Assembly (NCBI GenBank): GCA_028023455.1
Contig: JAQFVV010012476.1
Location: 3,719,555 to 3,783,554 of the forward strand
Source: Epiperipatus broadwayi
Taxonomy: Eukaryota > Onychophora > Udeonychophora > Euonychophora > Peripatidae
Direction of reading: 5' to 3'
DNA length: 64,000 nucleotides
A program made the translations under genes and the position numbers. Of this stretch, positions 23,586-35,254 are shown one piece after another. A model generated the notes under the pieces. That model was not told the DNA's origin. It was given only the letters and a program-made list of their open reading frames with translations, and ran no database searches. Each line of letters opens with the position of its first letter. The first letter of the stretch is position 1.

Positions 23586-24275
23586 GGTAAGAAACATAGA
23601 AGGGTATGCAGAACATTTTGATAAATAATTTATGTCAGTATACTTATACAAAAGGTGTGGTGATTGTATTAGGAGAATTGTTGAGTATTATAGTGGCAAG
23701 GAATGCAATAGAAGAAGAGATGCATTAATAAAAAATAAGAAGTTGGAGATATCAAAAACTAGTGTGGAGAGTAAAAAAGAGTTTAAATATATATAGAAGT
23801 AAACAGAATATTGGGTGCAAGTTAATTTATAATAATAGCAAGGAATGGAGTTTACTGTTTAAGGCTCAAACAGGATCTTTAGCAACAAGGGAATATACTC
23901 ATAAATGGAAAAATGTGGATGATTTAGTCTGCAAGTTGTGAAAGGAAGGCATATAAAATATTAGGCATCTGTTAGTTGAATGTAAATGCCTGAAAGCAGG
24001 AAGGGTACAAATAATGAAGTTGTGGAAGAATAAATACAAACAAAGTGATTATATAGAAAGTGAATTATTGATTTTTGTGCTGGATTTGGGAAAAATAAGG
24101 GGAATTTAGATATAAAGGTTATGTAGTTGACAAATATTATGTAGTAGAAATGGGATGGAGCAAGATAGAGAAAAATATGGGGAAGGTAAAGTGGCTAACT
24201 GATTTCTCTAGGCCTAGTAGATGAAAGATTTATGACTCCATAAAAGAAGTCAATAAGTCACACTGAATCACACCA
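23586..24275 (+). pseudogene. CR1-like LINE 3' fragment
   Basis: It aligns closely with about 50238-50950 of the large CR1-like copy: 'tttatgtcagtata', 'acaaaaggtg', 'gcaacaaggga' and the C-terminal cysteine/histidine part of ORF2. It is 5'-truncated, as expected for target-primed reverse transcription. Stops are present in all frames. Confidence 0.75.
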
Positions 24276-24325
24276 CATCATCACATTACATTGTTGCAAC
24301 TTCTTCTGAAAAGTAAGCAGTTTTA

Positions 24326-24870
24326 TTTCAAAAATTCAAATATCTTCACCACAAGAACTATTCAATATAATGGATTATCATATATGTTCAAGACTATTAA
24401 TCTTCCATATTAAAATAAATATAACACTAATTATCAAAGAGGCAATCTCTCTTATAAAACGAATATTTTTATCTCAAAAATTCAGATATCTTTACTACAA
24501 GATCCATTTAATATAATGGATCATCTTATTAATATTATATCAAACACCAAAGCAAATTAAACATTATTAGAATGGATATTAATTAAGTACTGGTAATAAC
24601 ATACTTTAGTAAACATAATCACTCCAGATATTTGCATATGTAAAAATAATTTCAACCAAGCACTTTTATCTCAAAAATTCAGATATCTGCACTGCAAGAT
24701 CCACTTAATATAATAATTCATCGTACTAATATTTCTAGCAAATGGCAAACAAAATTAAACATCATTAGAACAAATATTAATAAAGTACTGATAAAAATGT
24801 ATTTTAGCATACATAATCATTTCACATGTGTGTGTGTGTAAAAACAATTTGAACTTGCAAGCATCTTTGA
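24326..24870. repeat. Tandem repeat, about 197-bp unit
   Basis: The block 'tctcaaaaattcagatatct' recurs at 24472 and 24669, and in a shorter, diverged unit at 24326. The rest of the unit ('caagatcca', 'attaaacat', 'aagtactg') repeats in order at 24472-24668 and 24669-24865. It has two full units and one partial unit. Confidence 0.7.
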
Positions 24871-25550
24871 TAGGTTTGAAAATTTTACTCTTAATAAAAG
24901 TAACTCTCGAGGAAATATTCTTTTTACCCAGGAAGTTTATCAACGCATTAAGTTAGAATCATCTGTGCATTTTCATATTCTTTAAAAGATTTGCTTTCTT
25001 ATTTAATTTAAAATTCTTCAAACAAAAACTGTAAAGGTAAAACAAATATTATCAGCAATATTCAAGCAGCTAAAAAATATTATACTTAACAATAATATAA
25101 CCATTATTACCATTTCTTCTTTTTCTCTTTTCTTTTTATACTATTATTTACTTAATTTTAAAGAAAAGAAGAAATATATATCTTGGTAATCTGCCATTAT
25201 TAATACTATTATAAAGTGCCGAAAACAGAGTTTAAATATATACTTTTTATTTAATACAATTAATTGAGCCAAATATATTTTCGAAGCTTTTGCACCAATA
25301 TTCATGAATAGTTTGCAGGGAAGACCCACTTTGTGGAATTAGGGAAAAGTAAGTCTCCCCAGCAGAATAATCAGGAATATGACGCAAAAGCATTGAAAAT
25401 ATATTCGACTCAATTAATTCTATTAAATAATTAATATATCGGTAATTAAATATAATATAGTTTTTCAATCCGCAGAAATACTTTCGGTTAATTCCTTATT
25501 GTTATTATAATAGTTGTTAATTAACGGACATTTTACTTGTATTATATATA
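24871..25550. other. Anonymous AT-rich sequence
   Basis: Short frames only; nothing was recognised. It contains a near-inverted pair 'tcgaagctttt' / 'aaaagcattgaa' around 25285-25400. Confidence 0.4.
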
Positions 25551-25552
25551 TT

Positions 25553-26600
25553 GCAAGGAAATCAAATCATATAACACGTGACTTAATTTAATAAGCTTAT
25601 ACTACAAATGTTATACAATGGGTATGCTAATAGCTCTTAACAAGCTTTTCTGAATATATCTATCCTCGGACCGGTTTCTGGTTCTGGCTGTTTCAGGTAT
25701 TAGATTTAAAAACACCAGTTCAATCCCCAACATTTATTTAATAGTTTCATATTAAGTAGAAAATCTGAAATTTTCAGACATCCTTATGTTTTCAAATACA
25801 GATACTTAACTTAAATAGCCATATGGGACTGAACTAAGTTCAGATACACCATATATTAATAGCTTTGGCAATATAAAATCACCAAAGCCTAAAGAGCAAA
25901 ACAATAATTGCAAGAAAATTGAGTCATATATCATGTGATTTAATGTAATAAGATTGTACCACAAATGTTGTACATAGACCATGCTAATAGCTCTTAACAA
26001 GCTGGTTTCTAGCTCTAGCTTGGCCTAGAATTTTCAAATCTAATACCTGAATGTCCCAGTGTCTCTCTGACAACAGTCAGAGCTAGAAACCGGTCTGAGG
26101 ATAGGGATATTCAGAAAAGCTTGTAAAGATATATATATATTTTATTTAAAAAAACTATATTTACATTTGATTCAGTACATACATCGTAACAATCATTACT
26201 TTAAAAAATAAATTAAGTTCAAATGTATCCAGTAAATTACATTATCTCCACCTTTCATTTAATCAGTGTTCTGTAAGAGCATTCAGCTCCACATTTCACA
26301 CCTTGTAGGAACATAACCACCCCATATTAGCTTGCTCATTATATAATATTTGTAGTATAAGATTATTAAATTAAATCACATTGTATATGATTTGATATCC
26401 TTGCAGTTATTGTTTTGCTCTTGAGACTTTGATGATTTTATATTACTAAAGTTATTATGTTGTATTTGAACTTAGTTCACTCCCTTATGGCTATTTAAGT
26501 TAGATAGCTGGATTTGAAGATATCTGAAAATTTCAGATTTTATATTTAATAAGTAACTATTAGATAAATGCTGGGGCTTATCCTGATATTTTTACATTTA
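25553..26600. mobile_element. Family B hammerhead repeat, tandem plus inverted
   Basis: Two forward units ('gcaagraaat' to 'agctcttaacaagct', starts near 25553 and 25907, period about 355) are followed by an inverted part. That part consists of 26047-26125, and 26335-26590 with 'tttgctctt', 'gatgatttta' and 'ggctatttaagtt' as complements of the forward arm. About 26130-26330 between them is unassigned. The first forward unit carries a deleted hammerhead at about 25653-25705 (minus strand) and the inverted part an almost complete one. There is no coding potential. Confidence 0.7.
26047..26114 (+). ncRNA. Hammerhead-derived motif with long stem I (family B)
   Basis: The outer stem I pairs CUGAAUGUCCC (26047-26057) with GGGAUAUUCAG (26104-26114): 11 pairs, one of them G-U. 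The inner pairs are CUC/GAG with a mismatch next to the cleavage site. The core is CUGACAA (26067-26073), with G8 replaced by A. Stem II is near AGU..GCU. GAAAC (26086-26090), a CG loop and GUC (26093-26095) give stem III AC/GU. It is probably inactive because of the G8 change. Confidence 0.7.
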
Positions 26601-26613
26601 TTAGCATGCCTAT

Positions 26614-26614
<1 letters not shown>

Positions 26615-26656
<42 letters not shown>
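26615..26656. repeat. (TA)n microsatellite
   Basis: An uninterrupted TA dinucleotide tract lies at the edge of the family B region. Confidence 0.9.
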
Positions 26657-26659
<3 letters not shown>

Positions 26660-27970
26660 TGTGTTCAAGTGAAAAGATGACTTTTTTGTCTTCAAAATTC
26701 TGCAGTATTATCTCCATGGCAACACATAGATTACCTAGCAACATACTTTAGCTTTTTGTCACAACAATATTAAAACAGTAGCATGCCTTCTTCATGAATT
26801 AATACATAAAACATTCATCATCTTCAGTGTTCTTTCTGACATAATAAGGCTGGAAAATCACTTGGAAAACATTCTTGTGATTCATGGCTTTACTTTAATG
26901 CATACTTTGAATCACTTTAAATATTTCAGTAGCAATTTTGTGTGGTTTAAAGCAAAATGTAAAGATAGCACTTTTTGATGATGTAAGATTCATAACACAC
27001 CTCTTGTTACACTTTAGGTCATAACTCATGATATAGACATACCAGTAACTTAAAACATTTGTGGAGAATGGCTACAATAGGTTGCTATATTGCTGGTAAT
27101 GTTTCAGATATGGCAGTGTAGAAACATAATAGAAAAAACCAGTCCCTTCATACTAAGGCACACAGTGTAAGAAAGTTCATAAATTGATCACCCCTAGAAA
27201 GATAAGAATTTAAATTAAATTTATATCTATATGATACAATTTATAATAATAATTCTGTAATGAGTGCGGTGGCTTGGCTGATAAGAATGATGGCAGTCTA
27301 ATAGCTTTACCAATAGGTTAAAGTATAGGGCTGATCACACAACTACATTGCTTTTTTGACAATGATCAAGCATTTAAAAAAGCTATTCATGATGAAAATT
27401 AATATGAGATCAAAATTTGTAATTACATAAGTAAACAAATGTAAAGAATTATATGTGTTTCAATTCCTTTTTTATGGTAAAGGTTATACTTATCCGAAGA
27501 TCAATTTAATATTAGGAAGTCGGTAAATATAAGGCTCAGCCTTTCCCAACTGATTAGATATTGTGATTTCAGATTAGCTTATATTTGTCTTGAAATTACA
27601 TTTGTGTATATAAAACACATTATTCACGTCATTAAATGGTATACGTATATACGATCAAAGCTAAAGTGTAGGTGGACTCATTTCTACAATTTACGTTTAC
27701 TGACAGTTAGTTTACATATTGCTCACTAGCTGTTTTCAGTACTTCTGCTTTATTTCATCTATTAAAGTTTATATTCACACGAACTATTTCTAAAATAAAA
27801 TGTTAACCAAACTTTATGAAATTATTATGTTTGGACTTCTATAAAATATATTATTTATTAAGCAATTAAATTTTCAAAGGTGATCTTCCAATTTATAGCT
27901 TTTAAACTATTTATTTTCCACAGGATCAATGGCCTACTTGTTTTACACAATAGGTTCATTTAAATGCTGT
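26657..27970. other. Anonymous AT-rich sequence
   Basis: No gene or repeat was recognised. Confidence 0.45.
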
Positions 27971-27974
27971 GTGT

Positions 27975-28410
27975 TTCAGTTATTACATAGTAGAGATGTC
28001 TGCCCATCTCTTGTATATATATTAAATGGATTATGTCCTGTACACGAGGGATCAGATTGGCCTTAGGTCAACATGGGTGTGACAAGAATCTCGGCCTCTG
28101 GGTGGCCTTTGAGCATTCCATCATCAGATTTTCAATTGGATGGACGGTTGAAGAGTTGGAGTATGGAGTAGATTGAAGCCTGCCCATTAAAGTATGAGGA
28201 TTGACTATCTTAATATATATCTGAGCACTTATAGCATATATGTGTAGAGATGGTAATCTGGACCAACTGACGATTGCTGGTTTAACATGAAATACTTATA
28301 TTGGTGATTATTTATCTTTTTACATATATGTGTTCAAGTGTATCAGTGTTAAATGATAAAATAGAGAGTGGTGGGTCATGTAAAAGTTTATGTTCATATA
28401 CCCTATATAT
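27975..28410 (+). mobile_element. Family C hammerhead repeat (copy C1)
   Basis: It is a single, nearly full unit. The block with 'gtctgcccatctct' and 'aaatggattatgtcc' is followed by 'catcatcagattttcaattg', the hammerhead, and then a tRNA-like end ('gtgttaaatgataaaatagag', 'gtcatgtaaaagt') closing at 'ataccctatata'. The left limit is approximate. Confidence 0.75.
28255..28309 (+). ncRNA. Type I hammerhead ribozyme (family C, copy C1)
   Basis: It is 55 nt. Stem I is AAUC (28255-28258) with GAUU (28306-28309), a UGG bulge, and ACCAA (28262-28266) with UUGGU (28301-28305). The core is CUGACGA (28267-28273). Stem II (28274-28288) is weakened by one G-to-A change. GAA is at 28289-28291. Stem III is AUA/UAU with a CU loop, and H17 is A28300. 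Predicted cleavage is after 28300. All invariant core bases are kept. Confidence 0.8.
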
Positions 28411-28979
28411 TTAATGCTCTTAAAAAGAATCATCACTAGAAATCAATTTATGGTAAGAAAAAACATCTGTATTCCAATTTTTATGCCTCTTTATCAGATC
28501 ATAATTTTTTTTAAAAAAAATTTTCTTAAAACTTTTTCATTTGTTTCTTCTTGTCACCTTCATTGTGAATGTTTTATCAGTTCATAAATCTTCCTTTAAA
28601 TTTCTTTTACTAGCTTTTTTCTTATCTATTTTTTTTATCAACTTCTCTTTGGTATCTTTTTTTTCTTTTTTCCAAAGGTGTTTAGTTTAAGGTTTGTTTC
28701 AATAATCTTTCCTGATATTTTTTCCTATTCATTTTTAATATCATTCAAATTATCTCGTTCTGTGGTAATGTGTTCAATATTCCTTATTTATTAATTACTT
28801 TTCTTGATTATTTATTGCCTTCTTGACTATTCTGCAGATATTTAATAGCAAAGCATTTCTTTTCTAGTTTTTTTTCCTTTTTTCATCTGCCAAACTCATT
28901 ATTCTTTATAATAATCAAATATTTACTTATCAATATGCTAATTAAAGTAAGGATTTGAACATTAAGATTTTCAGTCTAT
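28411..28979. other. Anonymous AT-rich, T-rich sequence
   Basis: Only chance frames were seen. Confidence 0.45.
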
Positions 28980-29205
28980 CTTTATTCATCACTCCATCTC
29001 AAACAACCTATATTCATGACCACACACACATCAAAAAGATAAATGATCCCAAATATATACATTTTGTGCAGAACCAACCCTCATCAGTTGGGCCAGAGTA
29101 TAAATCTTCCACACATATATGCAATTAGTGCTCAGCTTATATTAAGATAGCAGTTCCTTAAATTTTAATAGGCTTCAATCTTCTCACTACATATAATTGT
29201 CTAAA
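28980..29205 (-). repeat. Family C fragment, old
   Basis: The C unit lies on the minus strand from the tRNA-like end through the hammerhead. The relic hammerhead (about 29045-29105) has CUGAUGA and an inner stem I CCCAA (29092-29088) with UUGGG (29052-29048), a compensated version of ACCAA/UUGGU. GAAA has decayed to CAAAA. Confidence 0.7.
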
Positions 29206-30635
29206 AAAGTCAGGCAACCTGTCAAACAAATGGACAGAGTTGTGATAGAGGGCAAAATAAGCAACTTGTCCAACCCCAAAAATGTGGTTATGTAACATCA
29301 CCACATTCTAATCATTTATCTTCAAACTGAAGTTATATTGTAAGTCAGCTTGATTGTGCATTAACTGTGAACTTTTTTAGATTGTCAGTAAATGTAGTAA
29401 ATTAATAAATGTACTATCATAGTAAATATACAAAAATAAAAACAGAGGCAAATGCCTTGGGTCACAGTGATATCAGATAATGAAAAGACATTTTTAAAGG
29501 ATTTTTCTGGAGAAAGAGAGAATATGAGAGTTATATAAAAAATATTTGAGAAAATGGTGATCACCAGAAATGTCTGAAAACATGAGGAACATTACTAAAA
29601 TTGGAACAATATCTGTAGATTTAGATACTGAATTAATATTAGAAAATTTGAATAATTATTTAATTAATCCTGCAGAAATCACTTTCAAAAAAAAAATTTA
29701 GCAGAAGTCAAGGGTATCTAAAAAATACATTCATTTGTATTATGTGCTGAATTTAAAAGATAAATAAAAGTTAATGCATAGTTTAATATATTTATATAAT
29801 AAATATATGATTATATACATTTTTAGTTACAATGTAAAAATTCTTAAACGAGGAAATATAAAAAAATAAAAGTCATAGGCAAAAAAGTTGAAGAAAAAAT
29901 CAACGTATTGAAGATATATTAATTAATACTATGTACTAAAATGCAAAAAAAAAAACAAAAAAACACTGCAAATTGCCTTTATTATGGTCTTGAACTTAAA
30001 TAATGAGTTCAATTAGTTCTCCAAAATCCTTTGTAGATCAAAAATCTCACCTACAAAAAAAAATAAATTATATTGAATTCTTATAGAGGAAAATAATATT
30101 ACCTTAAATTCAAAAAAATATAAAAACCCAATTATAAACATAAATCTTAAAATTGAAAAACATGTTGAATGAAAATAATTTTACTAAGCATTTCAGAATA
30201 ACAAAAAGTACTAACCTGTGGTAAATATATGGTATAAAAGCATTTCAATAATTATAAGTTATTGTTTAATTTATAGTTTCTTTTTTGATGGCTTCTTATG
30301 TAGGCTGAGAATAATATGTTGGGAATCTCTATTCATGAAATTAAAATAAATCTTGTAGAAAATAAAAAAGGTTCCTAACAGTAATTTTAAAATTTATTTT
30401 GATGCACTTTATATTTTATAAACAATGTTTTTAACTTTTTTATACCTGACAAAATTTTGAATTTGTTTTTGGACTGCTGTTAAATTTTTTAAAGCAGAAT
30501 TTGGTGAATTGACTTATTTTGTATAAATGTAGTCAAAATTAAATAACAATTAGGAAAAAAATTAATATAGAGTTAATTGTGGTAGTTTTACTATTACAAA
30601 TGATTAAATCTTTTTTTCAGTACTGTTTTGTTTAC
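29206..30635. other. Anonymous AT-rich sequence
   Basis: No gene or repeat was recognised. Short A-runs occur at 29946-29968. Confidence 0.45.
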
Positions 30636-30639
30636 ATCA

Positions 30640-31410
30640 GCATTTTTGACTTTTAGCCATCATTACCTTGAATATATTAGAAATAAATTATAAAAAAATT
30701 GAGTAAATAAATGACATATTTAACTTATGTTTAGTATCTTTTGATTATATAAATTTGATTATTAAGGGCATAATGCATACAATTATTTTTTTCACTTATT
30801 TTTTATAAAAAATAATTCATAATGATGATGGCCATATTTTTCTTGCAAATAAAATTACTTTTCATAAACATTTCAATCCAAAACTGATTGAATGCATATA
30901 TTATATTTAACATAAATATATTAAAATTTAATGTTAATATACTATTTGTTGTATATGATCAATTTTATTTTTAGTTTTGTGCTGAATGAAATTAGTTATT
31001 TTTTTTTGCAATGATATATTTTTTATGCTTGTGATAAAACATCCACTATTTTGAATATGTTAGCAAAAAATTATGAGACTGATTTCAAATTAAGCAAATT
31101 ATTATCTTAAACTTATGTTAAGTGATATTTAGTCTTACAAAATTGATTATTAAGTGCATAATGTACAAAATTATTTTTTTCTCTTTTTTTAATGCAAAAT
31201 AATTTATGATTGTGTTGGTTATCTTTTTATTGCAAATGAAACTATTATTTATGCAAATTTTAATCCAAAACTGTATAAATATATTTTAGCTAATGAACAC
31301 ATTTTAAAATTGATTCTTGTCACAATTTGTTATTGTATATGATTAAAATATGTTTTTGAATATGCATTGAATAAAACTTGCATATTTTTTACTCTTTACC
31401 TTTATGGTAA
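30640..31410. repeat. Diverged tandem pair, about 388-bp unit
   Basis: 'aacttatgtt..agt' occurs at 30722 and 31110, and 'gattattaagggcataatg' and 'ccaaaactg' recur at the same spacing. The two units are strongly diverged. No hammerhead core was seen in either. Confidence 0.6.
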
Positions 31411-31539
31411 AACATTAAAGACAATATAAAACAAAAGTCAAAACACTGGATGTTTTATAAATGCTATTTGGAAAAAAAATGGAAAATGTAATACAAAAGA
31501 ACAAGACACAGTAAGTAGAATGTTGACATGAAGGACTAT

Positions 31540-31800
31540 GATGATGGAAGTTTGCTTGTAATTATATGTTGGACTATTTCTATTATCCCAAAATAATTGT
31601 TAAATATCTATAAAAAATTCAAGCTTTATTTAGTCTTTCCAAATACATTCAGTTGTAATTACTACTGCAAATAATGTTTTGAATGGTAATATTCTGTTCT
31701 CTTTTTCAAGTTTCATTGTTCTGACCAAGGCAGATACTAACATTGAAATCAGACCTTGAATATTTAAACTTGTAAATACTAAATATTAGAATTAGTTAGA
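31540..31800 (+). repeat. Family E repeat, single arm
   Basis: It has the landmarks 'ttatatgttggactatttct', 'ctttccaaatacattcagttg' and 'ttctgaccaagg' in family E order, diverged. Confidence 0.6.
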
Positions 31801-32554
31801 ATATGTTAAAAAATCATTACTTACAAAGCTAAAGACTCCACTGGTCAGTTAGAACCACATAAAAAGGCAAGAAAATATTACTCAAAACAATATACAATAT
31901 ATTAACATATGTACCATTTGCAACATCTGAATGCATTTGGAAAGTTGAAACAAAATTTGCTTATTTAATAATCAAATCTCTTACTAATGCAATCTCTCAT
32001 TAATACAAACAAAATCACTCACAGGCAGATGATGCTTGTACAACATTGACTTTCTTCTACTCTTCGGCAGTTGCCTAAAGCACTATTTGGCAATTTTTGT
32101 GTTCATTTGATAGCATAACTGGTATTAAAGTAATATTGATTTATTAAATCAACAAAATCTGAATACACCATTATTCTGTAAAATGAAGTTTTTCAAAAGT
32201 TTTTAAAATCAGCTTGCAAATATACTGATTGGTAGATTTTTTATTCTTGGGCTTTGAAAGGGATTTCATGATTATTTAGAACTACCTTTTCATTATTCTG
32301 AGAAATGTGTAAAAAATTGTAAAGTTTTTATAATTTATTTAAATATTCATGAATATTTTTACAAAATGTTTGTATTAAAATAGTTAAAAAAGAAATATTT
32401 TTATGATTAGACTTAGATTTTATTCGTAGTAATTGAAAAAAAAAGGAAACTGCTTGATAACATTAGTTTAAATGCAATTATAAATTTTAAAATTGAACTT
32501 TGTAGTTTTAAAATGACAACTATAATTCATTCAGGTTTTAGAAATAAAGTTTAC
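31801..32554. other. Anonymous AT-rich sequence
   Basis: Nothing was recognised. Confidence 0.45.
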
Positions 32555-32655
32555 TCAAAATGATATTCGAACTCAGACTTTCACATGACCCACTACTCTC
32601 AGTGCCATCTCATATTACTGACCAACCTGATCACACACATGTTCAAAAGATAAAT

Positions 32656-32710
32656 AATCACCAATATACATATTTCATGCTAAACCAGCAATCATCAGTT
32701 GGTCTAGATT
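32656..32710 (-). ncRNA. Type I hammerhead ribozyme, best family C copy
   Basis: It is 55 nt on the minus strand. AAUC (32710-32707) pairs with GAUU (32659-32656). A UAG bulge follows, then ACCAA (32703-32699) with UUGGU (32664-32660), fully Watson-Crick. The core is CUGAUGA (32698-32692). Stem II is UGCU/AGCA with a GGUUU loop (32690-32678), with U-U at the core-proximal pair. GAA is at 32676-32674. Stem III is AUA/UAU with a UG loop (32673-32666), and H17 is A at 32665. Predicted cleavage is between 32665 and 32664. Confidence 0.88.
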
Positions 32711-33120
32711 ACTATCCTCACACATATATACAATCAGTGCTCAGCTTTATATTAAGATAGCCAATCTTCATACTTTAATGGACAGGCTTCAAACTATTCC
32801 AACTCACAACTCTTCAGCCTTCCATTTCATTGAAAATCTGATGATGGAACGTTCAAACCCTTGTTAGTGCCAAGGTTGTCACCCTACCCATGTTGACATA
32901 TTAGTCATTCTGACCCCTCATGTACAGGAGAATAATCCATTTATACATACATGTGTGAGGAATGGGCAGACCTTTTACACACTATTTATATAAATTAATA
33001 CATTGTACAGGCTTAAACCTGCATTTATATATGTAATATATGCAGCATTCGAACTCAGACTTTCACACAACCCACTACTTTCAGTGCCATCTCATATTGC
33101 TGACTGACCTGATCACACAC

Positions 33121-33175
33121 AGTCACCAATATACATATTTTATGCTAAACCAGCAATCATCAGTTAGTCCAGATT
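33121..33175 (-). ncRNA. Hammerhead motif, GAAA lost (family C)
   Basis: The layout is the same 55 nt, with CUGAUGA, UGCU/AGCA stem II and AUA/UAU stem III, but GAAA reads AAAA. Inner stem I is ACUAA/UUGGU with a G-U pair. Confidence 0.75.
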
Positions 33176-33610
33176 ACTATCCTCACACATATATACAATC
33201 AGTGCTCAGCTTTATATTAAGATAGCCAATCTTTATACTTTAATGGACAGGCTTCAAACTATTCCAACTCACAACTCTTCAGCCTTCCATTTCATTGCAA
33301 ATCTGATGATGGAACATTCATATTCATGTATATAAATAGTGTGTAAAAGGTCTGCCCACCCCTTGCATATGTATGTATAAATGGATTATTCTCCTGTACA
33401 TGAGGGGTCAGAATGACTAATATGTCAACATGGGTAGGATGACAACCTTGGCACTAACAAGGCTTTGGATGTTCCATCATCAGATTTTCAATGCAACAGT
33501 GGGCTGAAGAGTTGTGAGTTGGAATAGTTTGAAGCCTGTCCATTAAAGTATGAAGATTGGCTATCTTAATATAAAGCTGAGCACTGATTGTATATATGTG
33601 TGAGGATAGT

Positions 33611-33665
33611 AATCTGGACTATCTGATGATTACTAGTTTAGCATGAAATACGTATATTGTTGATT
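33611..33665 (+). ncRNA. Hammerhead motif, stem I decayed (family C)
   Basis: CUGAUGA, GAAA, stem III AUACGUAU and the outer AAUC/GAUU pairing are intact. Inner stem I (ACUAU/UUGUU) and stem II (UACU/AGCA) carry mismatches. Confidence 0.7.
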
Positions 33666-33825
33666 ATTTATCTTTTCAACATGTGTGTGATCAGGGGGTC
33701 AGTCAGCAATATGAGATGGCACTGAGAGTAGTGGGTTGTGTAAAAGTCTGAGTTTGAATCCTTCATATATTACATATATAAATGCAGGTTTAAGCCTGTA
33801 CAATGTATTAATTCAAAATGATATT

Positions 33826-34335
33826 TTTTTTACTGGTATTGCAGAATTCATTCAATAAGAAATAAGTAGTTAGCCTTATTATATATTTTATTTAATTTCA
33901 CTTTATCTTTTCCCTTTATTCTCAAAGTTCAAATATGTTTTGGGGATATTTTTTATTTGTAAACTTATATTTCAAACAAATCAAATTTAATCATTTGAAT
34001 TCCAATATAGAATAAAAATTTAAATACTAAAATCAAATGTTGAACATTAACCGAAATTACAGCTCGATCCACTAGTTAAAAACTTAATTTGAAATAATGA
34101 AAATCGTCCAATCTTTAATTAAAAATAAGATAGAAATGCAGAAATGGTTGTAAATTTAAAAAATGATTAATAATTGCATTAAGCATAAAATTATACCCAA
34201 CAAATTATAGTAAATTTCTTAGAAAAGACTGATGGGAAAAAGTAATAATTGAAGAAGTATATATCAGTAAAGCTCAGAAGTGACTTGATATGATGTGTGC
34301 AATGCTTTATGAAAAACAACTAACATTAGTAATGA
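33826..34335. other. Anonymous AT-rich sequence
   Basis: Nothing was recognised. Confidence 0.45.
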
Positions 34336-34349
34336 AGTATAAGGAAACA

Positions 34350-34459
34350 GTCAAGCGTTGTTAGCGAAGAGGTCATCACACCTGCCTTGCAAGCAAGTAG
34401 TTGGTTGCAGATGGGTGTGGGTTCGCATCCTGGCCGATGCTATGACATATGAAAAAAAA
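34350..34459 (+). mobile_element. tRNA-derived SINE, recent insertion
   Basis: The tRNA-like head has an A-box region 'ttagcgaagagg', an anticodon-like 'cttgcaagc' and a B box 'gggttcgcatcc'. 'gatgctatgacatatg' and an A9 tail follow. It is flanked by the perfect duplication 'agtataaggaaaca' (34336-34349 and 34460-34473), which indicates a young copy. Confidence 0.88.
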
Positions 34460-34473
34460 AGTATAAGGAAACA

Positions 34474-35254
34474 CAGATAGTGAATTTTGCAACACTAAAA
34501 TGCATCTTCTCAAAAGCCATCATATCAAGGTAATGTTCAAAAATCAATCCCAATCATTACTATGATGATCACAGTAAGAGGAAGACAAACTGATACATGC
34601 AAAATACAATTTTAAACAATATTTAATACAACAACAAAATGACTTATGTGAATTTATGTATTAGTATCACTACCTTGTTTCCATGCCTGAATGTGTCCAG
34701 AATAAAAAGAAAATGTATCACATAGCAACAGGAAAAATAACCATTTTAGTTGATAGCTTCTTACTTTAAAACTCCTGGATTTTATGCTTAGAAATTGTGA
34801 AAGTTTATTTATAATTCATCTATTTGTAAAAATACAATTAAATAATTGAATGACTACTTCCATAGTGGTCATGTGATGTTTGAGCCAATTTAGAAGTGAC
34901 AATTTGAGCTTCAATTCAAAAACGGTTAACCCTAAAACAAACAAATAGTACTAACATCCTTTCATGAATTTTTACACAATGTAAATACAATATTTTATTA
35001 TTCCAAACATAGATCTTAGTCTCAACTGTCCAATAACTATTTTCAGAACTCTTTCTGCAATTATTCTGTTATTGTGCTTAACTGCATAAGACAGTTATAA
35101 AACTAAAAATTACTGCATGAAACCAAAAGTCATACAATTTTTATATCAAACTAAATATTTATAGAAGCATTAAAGAAAAAAATAGTTTGTAAGTTCACTG
35201 CTCTCATAAGGGTGTAAATTAAAATCTATGGAATTGCATTGATTTAGTACTATT
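34474..35254. other. Anonymous AT-rich sequence
   Basis: Nothing was recognised. Confidence 0.45.

Larger units (their letters stand above)
32568..33812. mobile_element. Family C composite: two tandem units plus one inverted, 13-bp duplication
   Basis: One minus-strand unit (32568 to about 33030) and a second, 3'-shortened one (to about 33320) lie head to tail with a hammerhead-to-hammerhead spacing of 465. A full plus-strand unit follows (about 33325-33812). The whole is flanked by a perfect 13-bp duplication 'tcaaaatgatatt' (32555-32567 and 33813-33825), so it inserted as one unit. Each unit ends in a tRNA-like tail with 'gagttygaatcc'. It holds three hammerhead motifs. Reading frames inside (32560-32760, 33040-33225) are repeat shadows. 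Confidence 0.85.

Noticed and set aside
28120-28140. 'catcatcagatttt' block of family C, which gives CUGAUGA on the other strand
   Set aside because: No stem II plus GAAA or cleavage triplet follows at suitable spacing, so it is not a second hammerhead.
32560-33225. Two similar 61-66 codon frames ending in 'QSVLSFILR'
   Set aside because: They are the same stretch of the family C non-coding repeat read twice; similarity comes from the repeat, not from a protein.
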